A stretch of 64,000 nucleotides of DNA from Streptomyces cinereus (GTDB lineage Bacteria > Pseudomonadota > Gammaproteobacteria > Pseudomonadales > Moraxellaceae), in the NCBI GenBank assembly GCA_014647715.1, contig BMPS01000007.1, forward strand, positions 1 to 64,000, given 5' to 3'. Shown here in pieces: positions 46,855 to 57,220 of this stretch; positions within the stretch are counted from its first letter, which is position 1, and the number at the start of each line of letters is the position of its first letter. Made by a program: the position numbers and the translations under genes. Below the pieces are notes generated by a model that was not told the origin of the DNA, made no database searches, and worked only from the letters and a program-made list of their open reading frames with translations.

Positions 46855-47688
46855 ATGGCAAGTTTAATACGTTTACGCGATATCCAAGACACCCACGTTG
46901 ACCTTTTAGGTAACGATTATTTTGATCCAACTGGTAAAACCGCTTATGGCGCCAATGGCGACAAAGTGGGTAGTATTCAAGGTGCTTTAGTTGATGAGAG
47001 CACAGGCCGCATTCGCTACTTCATTGTAGATGTAGGTGGCTGGTTTAGCTCGAAAGAAGTTTTAGTACCAGCGGGTCTAGCTCGTATTCAAGACGACAAT
47101 GTATACTTTGATTCGCTCAGCCGAGATACTGTAGAAACAATGGATAGCTACGATCCTGACTACAACTACAGTATTGAAGAACAAACGGTTCGTGACCGTC
47201 ACGTATTTGACCGTGCTGCCACACCTGTTAAGCTTACTGATAACGATTACCAATCACCTAATACATTGCAGTTGCTTGAAGAACGCATTTCAGTCAATAA
47301 GGACAAAATCGTAGCGGGTTTACTAAAAGTTGGTAAACACGTTGTGTCTGAGCCCCGCACTGTCAATGTTGAGTTAACTGAAGAACAAGCGCATATCCAG
47401 CGTACGCCAGTTAATAGACCTACTGACCGCAGCATTGGTGATAATGACAATGCCACTATTGAGGTTGAACTTGAAGCAGAACGTGCAAATGTCAACAAAC
47501 AAACTTATGTCACTGAAGAAGTTAACGTAGATAAAGTTGCCCAAACTCGTACTGAGACCTTTAATGAAACCGTTCGCCGTGAAGAGTTAGATGTACAAAA
47601 AGATGGTGTTGAGCGTGTAACGGGTGTTGATACCGTCGATGGTAATGTATCACCTGCAATTGATCCAAATGCGTCCCGTAAACTTTAA
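46855..47688 (+). CDS. PRC-barrel plus DUF2382 (YsnF/AvaK-like) stress protein
   Basis: The 277-residue soluble protein joins an N-terminal PRC-barrel (about 20-100; GDKVGSIQGALVDESTGRIRYFIVDVG) to a C-terminal DUF2382 region (about 145-265). The latter is made of charged beta-rich repeats such as LLEERISVNKDKIVAGLLKVGKHV and IEVELEAERANVNKQTYVTEEV. Such proteins occur in Acinetobacter, Deinococcus and Bacillus (YsnF) and are usually tied to general or oxidative stress, without a known biochemical role. A strong AAAGGAGA site precedes the ATG. A terminator follows at 47756. Confidence 0.88.
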   Translation: MASLIRLRDIQDTHVDLLGNDYFDPTGKTAYGANGDKVGSIQGALVDESTGRIRYFIVDVGGWFSSKEVLVPAGLARIQDDNVYFDSLSRDTVETMDSYDPDYNYSIEEQTVRDRHVFDRAATPVKLTDNDYQSPNTLQLLEERISVNKDKIVAGLLKVGKHVVSEPRTVNVELTEEQAHIQRTPVNRPTDRSIGDNDNATIEVELEAERANVNKQTYVTEEVNVDKVAQTRTETFNETVRREELDVQKDGVERVTGVDTVDGNVSPAIDPNASRKL

Positions 47689-47755
47689 TAATTAATATCA
47701 TTAAAATTAACTACTATAAAGTTTAACTTCTGCCAACGGTGTTGCCATTGGCTTG

Positions 47756-47786
47756 AAAAAGGCAGATGATTTCATCTGCCTTTTTT
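47756..47786 (+). terminator. Rho-independent terminator between two DUF2382 genes
   Basis: A-run-GGCAGATG and CATCTGCC-T-run with a 4-base loop form a strong stem. It separates the PRC/DUF2382 gene from the second DUF2382 gene, so they are not one simple operon. Confidence 0.88.
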
Positions 47787-47846
47787 GTGATTGTCATATA
47801 TTATTACAAAATTTTGGAACAATAACTTTGCAATGGAAAACACTTT

Positions 47847-48422
47847 ATGAAAAACCCGATGACAAATACTACCGAACTAAACACTAATGATACCCATACT
47901 CATGATAACATTGTTAAAACCGTCGATCTTCGTGAAGATACCACTAACACCTTAGAGCTATTAGCTGAACGCCCCCAAGTGCAAATTGAGCGATTTATCA
48001 AAGACAATATCAAATTATCAAAAAAAATCATCAGCCAAACAGTTAACATTCCTGTGACACTCAATCAAGAAGTCTTAGTGATTGAACATGTGTTTACGCA
48101 GCCTAGTGCCTCTCATGATAATTTAGTTAGTGTGGTTACTAATAACGTCAATGTGCCACAGTTGATGGTGAATGGGCAAGCCATTACTTTAGGCGATACC
48201 CCGATTGAGATTCCTCTACTTCAACAAACAGCGAAAGTGAATATTGAAACCATTGTGGCGGAAAAAGTACAGTTAATGACCCAAAATGTCAGTCATGAAA
48301 CGCAAATTCCTGTGACATTGCGTCATGAAGAATTGGTCACTGAAAAAGTTGAATACGACGATCCAACAGTATTAGCAACAACGCATATCCCATCCGAAGA
48401 TGTTAACTTGGTTTCAAAGTAA
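47847..48422 (+). CDS. DUF2382-related protein without PRC-barrel
   Basis: The 191-residue soluble protein is related to the C-terminal part of the previous gene. It contains an internal duplication: SQTVNIPVTLNQEVLVIEHV (about 55-75) and HETQIPVTLRHEELVTEKVE (about 152-171), each with IPVTL-x-x-E-x-LV. Each half follows a segment of the type LLAERPQVQIERF or LLQQTAKVNIETI. There is no signal peptide or membrane helix. It seems to be a tandem of two DUF2382 units. The function is unknown; a stress role is inferred from the neighbour. Confidence 0.78.
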   Translation: MKNPMTNTTELNTNDTHTHDNIVKTVDLREDTTNTLELLAERPQVQIERFIKDNIKLSKKIISQTVNIPVTLNQEVLVIEHVFTQPSASHDNLVSVVTNNVNVPQLMVNGQAITLGDTPIEIPLLQQTAKVNIETIVAEKVQLMTQNVSHETQIPVTLRHEELVTEKVEYDDPTVLATTHIPSEDVNLVSK

Positions 48423-48497
48423 TTCCTTTCTACTTTGGGTGAGCTGACCTTGGCTTTTGTTAGTGTGTCTTTTGTTGGCGCGTGTTGGTATGTAATT

Positions 48498-48551
48498 TGG
48501 GTGTGGCATACATCAACATAAAAGTAAGGTCAAAATGTCACACCCAGCATT
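48498..48551 (+). terminator. Possible long-loop terminator after the second DUF2382 gene
   Basis: TGGGTGTGGCAT (48498-48509) pairs with ATGTCACACCCA (48535-48546) over 12 positions with one G-T, enclosing a 25-base loop, and is followed by GCATTTTT. The long loop is unusual for a terminator. A second inverted repeat AATTGATT / AATCAATT (48555-48576) follows and overlaps the metR stop. Confidence 0.4.
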
Positions 48552-48574
48552 TTTAATTGATTAGGTTTAATCAA

Positions 48575-49492
48575 TTAGGCTCGATGATGGGTGGGTAATA
48601 TCGATTTATGGGTAATCTCTGGCAGTAAATCCAAAAACCCTTGAATATAAGCCACCTCTTTACTTGTGGTACGGGTCGCCGCATAAAGCTGGCAAAACAC
48701 GCCTTCCCCCAATGCTCTTGATATTACCCAGCCTTTTTTTTCGTATTCATTGACCACCCAATTCGGTAACGAGGCGACCCCTCGTTCACTCGCAACCAGC
48801 TGAATTAACATCGCGGTCAATTCTGTGGTTCTTAGTTTCTTGGGCGCAAGTCCTGCAGGTGCAAAAAAATGCGCGATGATATCAAGGCGCTTGGCCTCCA
48901 CAGGATAGACGATGAGCGTTTCATCAATCAAATCTTCTGGCAAAATCGGCGATTTTTTATCGACTAATGGGTGTGTGGGTGACAACACCAAGCGACTTTC
49001 ATATTGGAATAACGGCAGATAACTGATTCCCTCCAAGGGTAAGTGACTGGCTGTAATAAGCACATCAATTTCTTCATCCAGTAGCATTTGGTGAGGCTCA
49101 GGTTCAAAGCCTGAGCTAAAGTCCAGCTCAACATCTTGCCACTCCCTGCGATAACGATTAAGGATAGGCATCAACCAATCAAAACAGCTATGACATTCCG
49201 AAGCCAAACGCAATTGTCCCGTTTGACCACGACCCAGTCTTTTAAGGTTGGCGGTGGTACGATTAAATTGCGGTAGCACACTGTCCGCAAGTTTAAGTAC
49301 TTCTTTGCCTGCCGGGGTAAAGCTTAGCGGTCTTGAGCGGCGATTGACGAGGCTAACGCCATAATAACTTTCAATTTCTTTGAGCTGATGGGACACCGCT
49401 GATGCCGTGACATACAAGTCCTCAGCCGCGGCAGCAAGCGAGCCTTGCTCACGTAGTGCGGTCAATAATTGAAGGTGGCGGATTTCAAGCAT
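48575..49492 (-). CDS. metR: LysR-type regulator MetR
   Basis: MetR activates methionine genes (metE, metH and others) with homocysteine as co-inducer. The 305-residue LysR-type protein has the N-terminal helix-turn-helix (about 1-60; LREQGSLAAAAEDLYVTASAVSHQ) and an effector domain with ASECHSCFDWLMPIL (97-111) and LDFSSGFEPEPHQMLLDEEIDVLIT, which match MetR. Neither metE nor metF is next to it, so autoregulation or targets elsewhere must be assumed. No clear ribosome-binding site precedes the ATG. Confidence 0.9.
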   Translation of the reverse strand: MLEIRHLQLLTALREQGSLAAAAEDLYVTASAVSHQLKEIESYYGVSLVNRRSRPLSFTPAGKEVLKLADSVLPQFNRTTANLKRLGRGQTGQLRLASECHSCFDWLMPILNRYRREWQDVELDFSSGFEPEPHQMLLDEEIDVLITASHLPLEGISYLPLFQYESRLVLSPTHPLVDKKSPILPEDLIDETLIVYPVEAKRLDIIAHFFAPAGLAPKKLRTTELTAMLIQLVASERGVASLPNWVVNEYEKKGWVISRALGEGVFCQLYAATRTTSKEVAYIQGFLDLLPEITHKSILPTHHRA

Positions 49493-49628
49493 AAAATAAT
49501 TTTACCGTTTGCCAAGCCCAAAAGAAAAAAGTTCACGATTTGGTGAAACCATGAACTACTTTAACAAGAAACGTGAAAAAAGTTAATCAATTTCGAGTCA
49601 AAACGGCCGTATTACTCAATCACTTTGA

Positions 49629-50951
49629 CTAACTATCACTGATAATGTGCTCTTCTTCATCTTTGAAATTACGCGTCACAAGTAACTGGTCAATTTTATG
49701 ATGATCAATATCGACTACTTCAAATTTGTAACCTTGATATTCAACAAAATCCGCAGGGCGAGGAATTTTGCGCAGTTTGTACATCATAAAACCTGCTAAA
49801 GTTTCATAATTGTCCCAATCGGGAAAATCTTCGATACCGAGCGCATGTTTGACGTTTTCAATCGGCGTGTTACCTTCAATCAGCCATGAAAATTCATCAC
49901 GCTGGATAATCTGCTGCTCATCTTCAATCGGTGCGACCCAATCCCCCATCACTGTCATCATGATATCAGAGAGGGTAATGACACCGACAATGAGCGCATA
50001 CTCATTCATCACCACGGCAAATTTTTCTTTACTGGAGCGAAAACGGTCTAGCAGCTCAGATAAAGTTAATGTATCGGGGATGATTAATACATTACGAATC
50101 GTAGTTTCATTGAGCAAAATTTGCGACTGGTTACTAAGAAGTTTTACCAAAATATCTTTGGTATCGACATACCCAATCACTTCATCAATATGGTCTTTAC
50201 ATACCAAAAATTTTGAATACGGGTAATTGGCGATTTTTTGGCGAATACTTTGCTCAGACTCGCCAAGGGTGAAATAAACCACATCTTCACGGGTGGTCAT
50301 GCTAGAGGGCACATTACGTTCTTCAAGCTCAAAAACGTTTTCGATAAAGTGATGTTCTTGCTTGAGCAACACCCCCGCTTGCGCCCCTGCATCCACCACG
50401 GCAGAAACATCATCAAAGGTGATATTTTCTTCTCTCACCATGTTGACTTTAAAAATTCTAAAAATCAGATTTGCCAGCCCGTTGATAATCCAAGCCAGCG
50501 GCTTAAATACTTTGATTGACAACAGTACAGGTTCAATCACCGCTAACGCCACGCGTTCTGGGTTAATCATGCCAATGCGTTTAGGAATCAAATCAGCAAA
50601 CAAAATAAATAACAAAGTGACTAGCAAAAATGACATCATAAAACCGATATTATCAAGCATTTTGCCTTGATAAAATGGGGAGATAAGGTCAATAAAGTAG
50701 GGACGAAGCGCAGACTCACCGACAATACCGCCCAAAATTGCCACGGCATTTAGCCCTATTTGTGAGGTGGCAAAAAATTCTGCAGAATTTTCTTGTAAAT
50801 GTAAAATTTTATTGGCGCGATTGTCACCCGATTCTGCTAACAACTTTAGCTTGATGCGCCTAGCACCTGCCAAGGCAATTTCGGAAATGGAGAAAAAACT
50901 GGAAATCAATACTAATATACAAATAATTAGTAGATTTTGGAATAAACTCAC
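49629..50951 (-). CDS. CNNM/CorC-type membrane protein (DUF21-CBS-CorC, YtfL-like)
   Basis: The 440-residue protein has an N-terminal DUF21/CNNM membrane domain (about 1-195; ISEIALAGARRIKLKLLAESGDNRA), a CBS pair (about 215-335) and a CorC/HlyC C-terminal domain (about 350-430). This family (YtfL, old name TlyC-like hemolysin) is linked to magnesium/cobalt efflux or polyamine handling; true hemolysin activity is not implied. The start is a GTG at 50951, with AGGTG upstream. The TerC-like protein at 3349 has the same CBS-CorC tail on another membrane domain. Confidence 0.88.
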   Translation of the reverse strand: MSLFQNLLIICILVLISSFFSISEIALAGARRIKLKLLAESGDNRANKILHLQENSAEFFATSQIGLNAVAILGGIVGESALRPYFIDLISPFYQGKMLDNIGFMMSFLLVTLLFILFADLIPKRIGMINPERVALAVIEPVLLSIKVFKPLAWIINGLANLIFRIFKVNMVREENITFDDVSAVVDAGAQAGVLLKQEHHFIENVFELEERNVPSSMTTREDVVYFTLGESEQSIRQKIANYPYSKFLVCKDHIDEVIGYVDTKDILVKLLSNQSQILLNETTIRNVLIIPDTLTLSELLDRFRSSKEKFAVVMNEYALIVGVITLSDIMMTVMGDWVAPIEDEQQIIQRDEFSWLIEGNTPIENVKHALGIEDFPDWDNYETLAGFMMYKLRKIPRPADFVEYQGYKFEVVDIDHHKIDQLLVTRNFKDEEEHIISDS

Positions 50952-51070
50952 AATACACCTATATTTATCTATTTTTATCTAGACAACATAACAGATTTGG
51001 CAAAAAATTTCTTAGACTTTATGGTAAAGCAATATTAGTAAAAAACATGGGTGAAGAAAACTGGTCGCGT

Positions 51071-51102
51071 AAAAAAACCCTTGATTTCAATCAAGGGTTT
51101 TT
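51071..51102 (-). terminator. Terminator of the fadBA operon
   Basis: AAAAACCCTTGATT and AATCAAGGGTTTTT arms with a short loop lie 16 bases past the fadA stop on the minus strand. The A-run on the other side makes it bidirectional in principle. Confidence 0.88.
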
Positions 51103-51117
51103 GTTACAACAAACTGC

Positions 51118-52320
<1,203 letters not shown>

Positions 52321-54477
52321 TTACGCTTGTGGGTAAAAAGTTTTACCATTTGCCGCCATATCACGAATCATTTGTGGCGCTTCATAGGCTTTACCTAAGC
52401 TTGCGTATTTGTCGCAAAGGGCTAGGTAATTTTGTAGACCGATTTGGTCGATGTAACGGCATGGGCCACCACGGAATGGCGGGAAACCAATACCCATAAT
52501 CATTGCCATGTCTGCTTCTGCAGGCGTCGATACGATGTTGTCTTCTAAGCAGCGAACCGTTTCATTACATAATGCAATCATCAAACGATCGATGATTTCT
52601 TGGTCTTCAAACTGTTTTGGCGCATCGATAAATGGTTTTAATAATTCAACGGTTTGTGGATCGGCAGTTTTAACTGGCTTGCCTTTTTTATCCGTTTCGT
52701 ATTTATAGAAACCAACGCCATTTTTTTGACCTAAGCGATTGGCTTCAAACAATATCTGACCACTCACTTTGTAGTCTGGTTTCATACGGTCTGGGAAGCC
52801 TTCCGCCATGACTTCTGCCCCATGAACCCCTGTGTCGATACCCACAACGTCCATCAAGTAGGCAGGACCCATTGGCCAGCCAAATTTTTCCATGACTTTG
52901 TCAATTTGAACAAAATCAGCGCCTTGTTTAATCAATAAATCAAACGCGCCGAAGTAAGGGAATAATACGCGGTTAACTAAGAAGCCTGGGCAATCATTTA
53001 CCACCACTGGCACTTTACCCATTTTTTCTGCTAACGCTACGGTAGTCGCTACCGCTTCTTCGCTTGATTTTTCACCACGAATGACTTCAACCAGCGGCAT
53101 ACGATGGACTGGGTTAAAGAAGTGCATGCCGACGAAGTTTTCTGGGCGCTCAAGTACCGATGCAAGATAAGTAATTGAAATGGTCGAAGTGTTAGATGCA
53201 AGGATACAGTTGTCTTTAACTAGCCCTTCAACTTCTTTTAATACCGCGTGTTTAACTTTTGGATTTTCAACAACCGCTTCAATCACGATGTCAGTCTCAC
53301 CAAAATCACCGTAGTTTAGCGTAGGACGGATACGGCTTAAGGTTTCGCCCATTTGTGCTGGGGTTACTTTACCGCGTGCCATACCGCTTGATAGGTGTTT
53401 GCTGGCCTCGCGCATACCTAAGTCAAGTTGCTCTGACTTGATGTCTTTCATGATGATGGGCAAGCCTTTTGAGGCGGCTTGGTAAGCGATACCGCCACCC
53501 ATGATACCTGCGCCCAATACAGCGGCTTCTTTAATATCATGCGCTTTGGCGCTGTGAGTTTTAGCGAGTTTACGAACCGCTTGGTCGTTTAAAAATAGAC
53601 CGACTAGGCTTTCTGCTTGTGGGGTTTTTGCTGCTTTTGCAAAACCTGCAGATTCAATTTCTAACGCTTTGTCACGTGGTAGGTTCACGTGTCTTTCGAT
53701 GGACTCTAAGGCAATTTTAGGTGCTGGGTACTGGGCTGGATTGGCTTTTGAGAACAGTACACCTTTGGCTGAGTTAAATGCCATCGCTTGTTCTAGGGCG
53801 TTTAATTTGACTGGATTGATTTTTTCGTCATGGCGTGCTTTCCAATCTAGATCGCCTGCGATACATTTTTTGACTAAATCAATCGCTGAAGCCTCTAACT
53901 GGTCAGCGGCAACAACCGCATCCACCATACCGACTTTCAATGCAGCGGCTGGTTTTTGTGCTTCGCCAGTTGCGATGATTTCTAAAGCGTTATCGATACC
54001 GATGATACGTGGCAAGCGCACTGAACCACCAAAGCCTGGGAAGATGCCCAATTTAACTTCGGGTAAACCAATGCTGGCTTTGTCACTCATGACACGGTAA
54101 TCACAAACCAACGTCATCTCTGTACCACCACCCATCGATGCGCCATTGATTGCCGCAACTTTTGGGAAAGGCAGGTCTTCAAAACGGTTGAATGTTTTGT
54201 TGATGTCAAGTACCCAAGAAGCAATCTCGGCTTCTGGTTTTTTGAAATTACCAACAAATTCAGTGATGTCCGCACCAGCGATGAAAACTTTTTTTCCTGA
54301 AGTAACGATGAGACCTTTAACGTCTGAAGATTGTTCTAATGCTGTGACTGCTTCGCCAAATTCTTTGATGGTGGCTTGGTCAAATTTATTAACGCTCTCA
54401 GTTTGATTATCGTAGTTTAATTTAGCAATACCGTCTTCGAGTAGCGATACCGAGATGCTATTTCCTTGATAAATCAT
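52321..54477 (-). CDS. fadB: Fatty-acid oxidation complex alpha subunit
   Basis: FadB holds enoyl-CoA hydratase, 3-hydroxyacyl-CoA dehydrogenase and accessory isomerase/epimerase activities of beta-oxidation. The 718-residue protein has the crotonase domain (about 1-190; [10 protein letters not shown] near 69-78, [12 protein letters not shown] near 109-120 and [13 protein letters not shown] near 139-151) and the dehydrogenase with [14 protein letters not shown] near 320-333 and [12 protein letters not shown]. The length is typical. An AAGGAG site precedes the ATG. Together with the secreted lipase it fits growth on lipid. Confidence 0.97.
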   Translation of the reverse strand: MIYQGNSISVSLLEDGIAKLNYDNQTESVNKFDQATIKEFGEAVTALEQSSDVKGLIVTSGKKVFIAGADITEFVGNFKKPEAEIASWVLDINKTFNRFEDLPFPKVAAINGASMGGGTEMTLVCDYRVMSDKASIGLPEVKLGIFPGFGGSVRLPRIIGIDNALEIIATGEAQKPAAALKVGMVDAVVAADQLEASAIDLVKKCIAGDLDWKARHDEKINPVKLNALEQAMAFNSAKGVLFSKANPAQYPAPKIALESIERHVNLPRDKALEIESAGFAKAAKTPQAESLVGLFLNDQAVRKLAKTHSAKAHDIKEAAVLGAGIMGGGIAYQAASKGLPIIMKDIKSEQLDLGMREASKHLSSGMARGKVTPAQMGETLSRIRPTLNYGDFGETDIVIEAVVENPKVKHAVLKEVEGLVKDNCILASNTSTISITYLASVLERPENFVGMHFFNPVHRMPLVEVIRGEKSSEEAVATTVALAEKMGKVPVVVNDCPGFLVNRVLFPYFGAFDLLIKQGADFVQIDKVMEKFGWPMGPAYLMDVVGIDTGVHGAEVMAEGFPDRMKPDYKVSGQILFEANRLGQKNGVGFYKYETDKKGKPVKTADPQTVELLKPFIDAPKQFEDQEIIDRLMIALCNETVRCLEDNIVSTPAEADMAMIMGIGFPPFRGGPCRYIDQIGLQNYLALCDKYASLGKAYEAPQMIRDMAANGKTFYPQA

Positions 54478-54779
54478 TGCTAACTCCTTGAGTTATGTTG
54501 AAATCAACGGGGAAAACCGAAAAAATGATGTTTTGCACGATGTCTTTACATGATGTCTTTAAAAGATGCTTGTTAAAATTTTTACATACCGCAGACAAAA
54601 CAAAATCTTGACTAGTTTACTATGTTTGCGATAAGTTGAGAATAACGCAAATGACTGTTTAGTCATTGGCTAGCAACGGGGCCGCTGCTGCGGGTTTTGT
54701 TGCCAAACTTACTATCTTACCAGTTGGCAAAAGTCAGCAAAAATATCCTTAAAGTAGCCAATTTTTATCACTAAATCCT
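54478..54779. other. Upstream region of fadBA
   Basis: This 302-base gap carries the fadBA start region on the minus strand. It contains a 10-base direct repeat GATGTCTTTA (twice within about 54539-54562) and a small stem TGACT / AGTCA further out, where the CHMI-like gene ends. I see no clear consensus promoter and no gene. The fatty-acid-responsive control site is not identified. Confidence 0.5.
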
Positions 54780-55160
54780 CTATTTGAATTCGACATACTG
54801 CTTGACATAATTGGCGCTTAGCGTGGTAGAGTTGACGCAAATCTGTAAACTACCAACAGGCACCTCACTTTCGAATTGCTGCAGATGCGCTTTGATAGCA
54901 TCCGCAATCCGCTGCGCCAATGATTGAATGGTAGCGTCATCCCGCCCTGGCATCAGATAAAAATGCGCCATAACAAAGGCTTCATCTCCGCTATCGGTCA
55001 GTCCTACTAAGGCATGATTTGGGTAGTAAATACGTGATTTGATATCACTTTGTAGCTTAAAATTGCCAGACTGCCATAGTGTATCATTGACCCGCGCTAA
55101 TAGGTTATCGGGCTGACTAATAAGATGGTCGTGACTCACTTCAATAATGACATTGGGCAT
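54780..55160 (-). CDS. 5-carboxymethyl-2-hydroxymuconate isomerase-family protein
   Basis: The 126-residue protein starts Met-Pro-Asn, so after Met removal it would have the N-terminal proline that acts as base in the tautomerase superfamily. The remainder (VIIEVSHDHLI, FVMAHFYLMPGRD, LAQRIADAIKAHLQQF) matches CHMI (HpcD/HpaF), which isomerises a step of homoprotocatechuate breakdown. No other gene of that pathway is nearby, so the true substrate is uncertain. It follows ybaK by 11 bases and is co-transcribed. Confidence 0.82.
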   Translation of the reverse strand: MPNVIIEVSHDHLISQPDNLLARVNDTLWQSGNFKLQSDIKSRIYYPNHALVGLTDSGDEAFVMAHFYLMPGRDDATIQSLAQRIADAIKAHLQQFESEVPVGSLQICVNSTTLSANYVKQYVEFK

Positions 55161-55171
55161 GGTGTTATCCC

Positions 55172-55642
55172 TTATTCTTGAATTAAATCTGCAAATTTGG
55201 CGTTTACTGCGCCTGCTAAATCTGACGGTGACAACTCAATCTCCAAGCCGCGTCTACCGCCACTACAATAAATGGTCGCAAAGTGTTGTGCCGACTGATC
55301 GATGACCGTGGGCAGGCGTTTTTTTTGACCGAGCGGGCTTACCCCACCTAGCACATAGCCTGTGGTACGTTCTACCAATTTGGGGTCTGCCATTTGTGCT
55401 TTTTTACTACCGATGGCTTTGGCGATTTTTTTTAGGTTTAGCAAATGCTCAACAGGCAGTATCGCAACAGCGAGCTTGTCATGGTCGTCTTGCACCACCA
55501 AAGTTTTAAATACCCGCTTTGGCTCAACTTGTAGTTTTTCTGCTGCTTCAAGCCCATAGCTTTCACTATGAGCGTCATGATGGTATTCATGTAATTGGAA
55601 GTTGATTTTTAGTTTTTTGGCAAGATTAACGGCAGGTGTCAT
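55172..55642 (-). CDS. ybaK: Cys-tRNA(Pro)/Cys-tRNA(Cys) deacylase YbaK/EbsC
   Basis: YbaK hydrolyses Cys wrongly attached to tRNA(Pro), working in trans to prolyl-tRNA synthetase. The 156-residue protein has the family pattern: KRVFKTLVVQDDHDKLAVAILP near 42-63, the conserved Lys in AIGSKKAQMADP and GYVLGGVSPLGQKKRLP near 91-107. The length is standard. It is the first gene of a two-gene unit with the CHMI-like gene. Confidence 0.93.
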   Translation of the reverse strand: MTPAVNLAKKLKINFQLHEYHHDAHSESYGLEAAEKLQVEPKRVFKTLVVQDDHDKLAVAILPVEHLLNLKKIAKAIGSKKAQMADPKLVERTTGYVLGGVSPLGQKKRLPTVIDQSAQHFATIYCSGGRRGLEIELSPSDLAGAVNAKFADLIQE

Positions 55643-55737
55643 AGCGGTTTCTTAACAGGGTTTGGTGATTGAACATAGTCATTCATCATAACCAAACTGC
55701 GGGTTAAAACAAAGCACATTGGGTATAAAAAACGTAT

Positions 55738-55771
55738 AAAAAAACCAGCCAACTATTTTGCTAGTGACTGG
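55738..55771 (-). terminator. Terminator of the cytochrome c5-like gene
   Basis: On the minus strand CCAGTCACTA pairs with TAGTTGGCTGG (one bulge, one G-T) and is followed by seven T. It lies between the cytochrome gene and ybaK. Confidence 0.75.
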
Positions 55772-55849
55772 ATTTAGTAAAGTGCTAGATACTAGTTGTT
55801 GCATAGGCTTTAATGTATAGCCTTTATTTTATAAATGGCGCATTACCCA

Positions 55850-56350
55850 TTAGCTTGCTTTTGAGACCATATAATCAACGGCAGCTTTTACTTCATCATC
55901 CGAAGCTTGGCTACCGCCTTTGGCTGGCATTACACCGGCTTTTCCTTGAAAGCCGCCGATGGCGTGTTTATACAGCGTGTCTTTACCTTGCGCAATGCGG
56001 GGTGCCCAAGCGGCTTTATCAGCAAGTTTTGGTGCACCCATTAAGCCTGCTGTGTGACAAGTGGTACATACACTACCAAACAATTTTTCGCCAGCATCAG
56101 CAGAAACTGGGGTAGCGGTTGCTGTCGTCGTGGTGGCAGCGGCTGAGGCGGCTGTCGGTGGTACAAATGAAGCAGGCTGTGAAGCCACTGGCATGGGATG
56201 GTTTGCACGAGCGATTTCACCTTGCTGTGCGGCAATTTCTTCGGTTGGTTTGCTTTCGGCTGATTCATGCTTACTACATGCGCTCATGGTAAGACCTAAG
56301 GCAAGCATAAGACTGGCTAGCGTGGCATTGCGTGTTGATATCGGTAGCAT
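55850..56350 (-). CDS. Cytochrome c5-like lipoprotein
   Basis: The 166-residue product has a lipoprotein signal peptide with the lipobox MSAC (Cys25). A flexible Ala/Thr/Pro-rich linker (about 55-85) with a TTTTATATP run follows, then a class I cytochrome c domain with the haem-binding CTTCH (Cys95, Cys98, His99) and the likely axial Met141 in GVMPAKGG. It would be an electron carrier tethered to the periplasmic face of the membrane. The redox partner is not in the window. An AAAGG site precedes the ATG. Confidence 0.9.
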   Translation of the reverse strand: MLPISTRNATLASLMLALGLTMSACSKHESAESKPTEEIAAQQGEIARANHPMPVASQPASFVPPTAASAAATTTTATATPVSADAGEKLFGSVCTTCHTAGLMGAPKLADKAAWAPRIAQGKDTLYKHAIGGFQGKAGVMPAKGGSQASDDEVKAAVDYMVSKAS

Positions 56351-56873
56351 AACCTTTTCCTTTCAAATAAGGTGAAATCTAGTTTCACATCAATGTATAA
56401 ATTTTTAATAGCCCTACAAACTGTTTTTGCGTGGTAATGTCGACTGGCAAATGGCTAGTACGACATTTGGCGGTATGTTGTTATCACATGAGAATTAGTG
56501 ACTATATTAGCATTACTGCCGTATGAATAAAATAACATTTTAAAGCCACCTTGCTAAATCATTACTATCATTGTGTATTTTGTTACGATGACAGGCAAAA
56601 TTTTTTTACTGGCTAGATAAAATAGGGCAATTGGCTAGGAGGAGGATTTTTTACTTTAACAGGTTATTAAAAAGCTAAAATTTACATTGACTTACATGGG
56701 GTATTTAGTTAAAATTCGCACCTATTTTTATCCTAATCTGAGCTGATGCCAAACCATGGGTAGGTTGGCTAATAATCACCTATACAGCCAGATTAATGTT
56801 CCTGACCCACTAACCCCGCTTTGTTGATAGCACGGTAACTATCTATCAATAAGCCTAGACTTAAGGAGTCTAC
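56351..56873. other. Divergent intergenic region, cytochrome c5-like gene / rpsU
   Basis: This gap of about 520 bases has no gene. It holds the rpsU promoter (56687-56715) and, upstream of that, AT-rich DNA with a purine-rich GGAGGAGGA run near 56638-56646 that is not followed by a credible coding frame. The rpsU leader is about 150 bases long. Confidence 0.6.
56687..56715 (+). promoter_or_regulatory. rpsU promoter
   Basis: TTGACT (56687-56692), a 17-base spacer and TAAAAT (56710-56715) form a strong sigma70-type promoter on the plus strand about 160 bases before rpsU. Confidence 0.72.
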
Positions 56874-57089
56874 ATGCCAGCAGTAAAGGTAAAAGAGAAC
56901 GAACCTGTAGATATCGCAATTCGCCGCTTTAAACGTGCTTGTGAGAAAGCCGGTATTTTAGCAGATGTACGTAAACATGAGTTCTATGAAAAACCAACTC
57001 AAGAACGTAAACGCAAAAAAGCAGCTGCGGTAAAACGTTACAAAAAGAAAATGTCACGTGAATCAGTACGCACCACTCGTCTTTACTAA
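56874..57089 (+). CDS. rpsU: 30S ribosomal protein S21
   Basis: S21 helps initiation by easing pairing of mRNA with the anti-Shine-Dalgarno of 16S rRNA. The 71-residue product begins [20 protein letters not shown] and is strongly basic, as usual. An AAGGAG site precedes the ATG. A terminator at 57129-57157 separates it from the yqeY-like gene. dnaG, the usual partner in E. coli, is not adjacent. Confidence 0.97.
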   Translation: MPAVKVKENEPVDIAIRRFKRACEKAGILADVRKHEFYEKPTQERKRKKAAAVKRYKKKMSRESVRTTRLY

Positions 57090-57128
57090 GGTAATTTGTC
57101 GACAGACAACCCAATACCAGTAAATGAT

Positions 57129-57157
57129 AAAATCCACTTTGTTAAGTGGATTTTTTT
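57129..57157 (+). terminator. Rho-independent terminator after rpsU
   Basis: AAAATCCACTT and AAGTGGATTTT arms around a 4-base loop, followed by more T. Confidence 0.88.
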
Positions 57158-57220
57158 ATGCTATGTTGCTAACCACAATTTTAAAAACGCCATTAGCTAA
57201 CATTAAGGAGCGTTAAAACC

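Noticed and set aside
49629-50951. A true hemolysin
   Set aside because: The DUF21-CBS-CorC architecture is that of an ion-transport type membrane protein; the hemolysin name is historical.
54780-55160. Evidence for an aromatic (homoprotocatechuate) degradation cluster
   Set aside because: Only a CHMI-family gene is present; none of the other hpa/hpc genes is nearby, so the pathway is not supported.
56636-56660. Purine-rich GGAGGAGGA as a ribosome-binding site of a small gene before rpsU
   Set aside because: No start codon at a suitable distance opens a frame of meaningful length, and the rpsU promoter lies just downstream.
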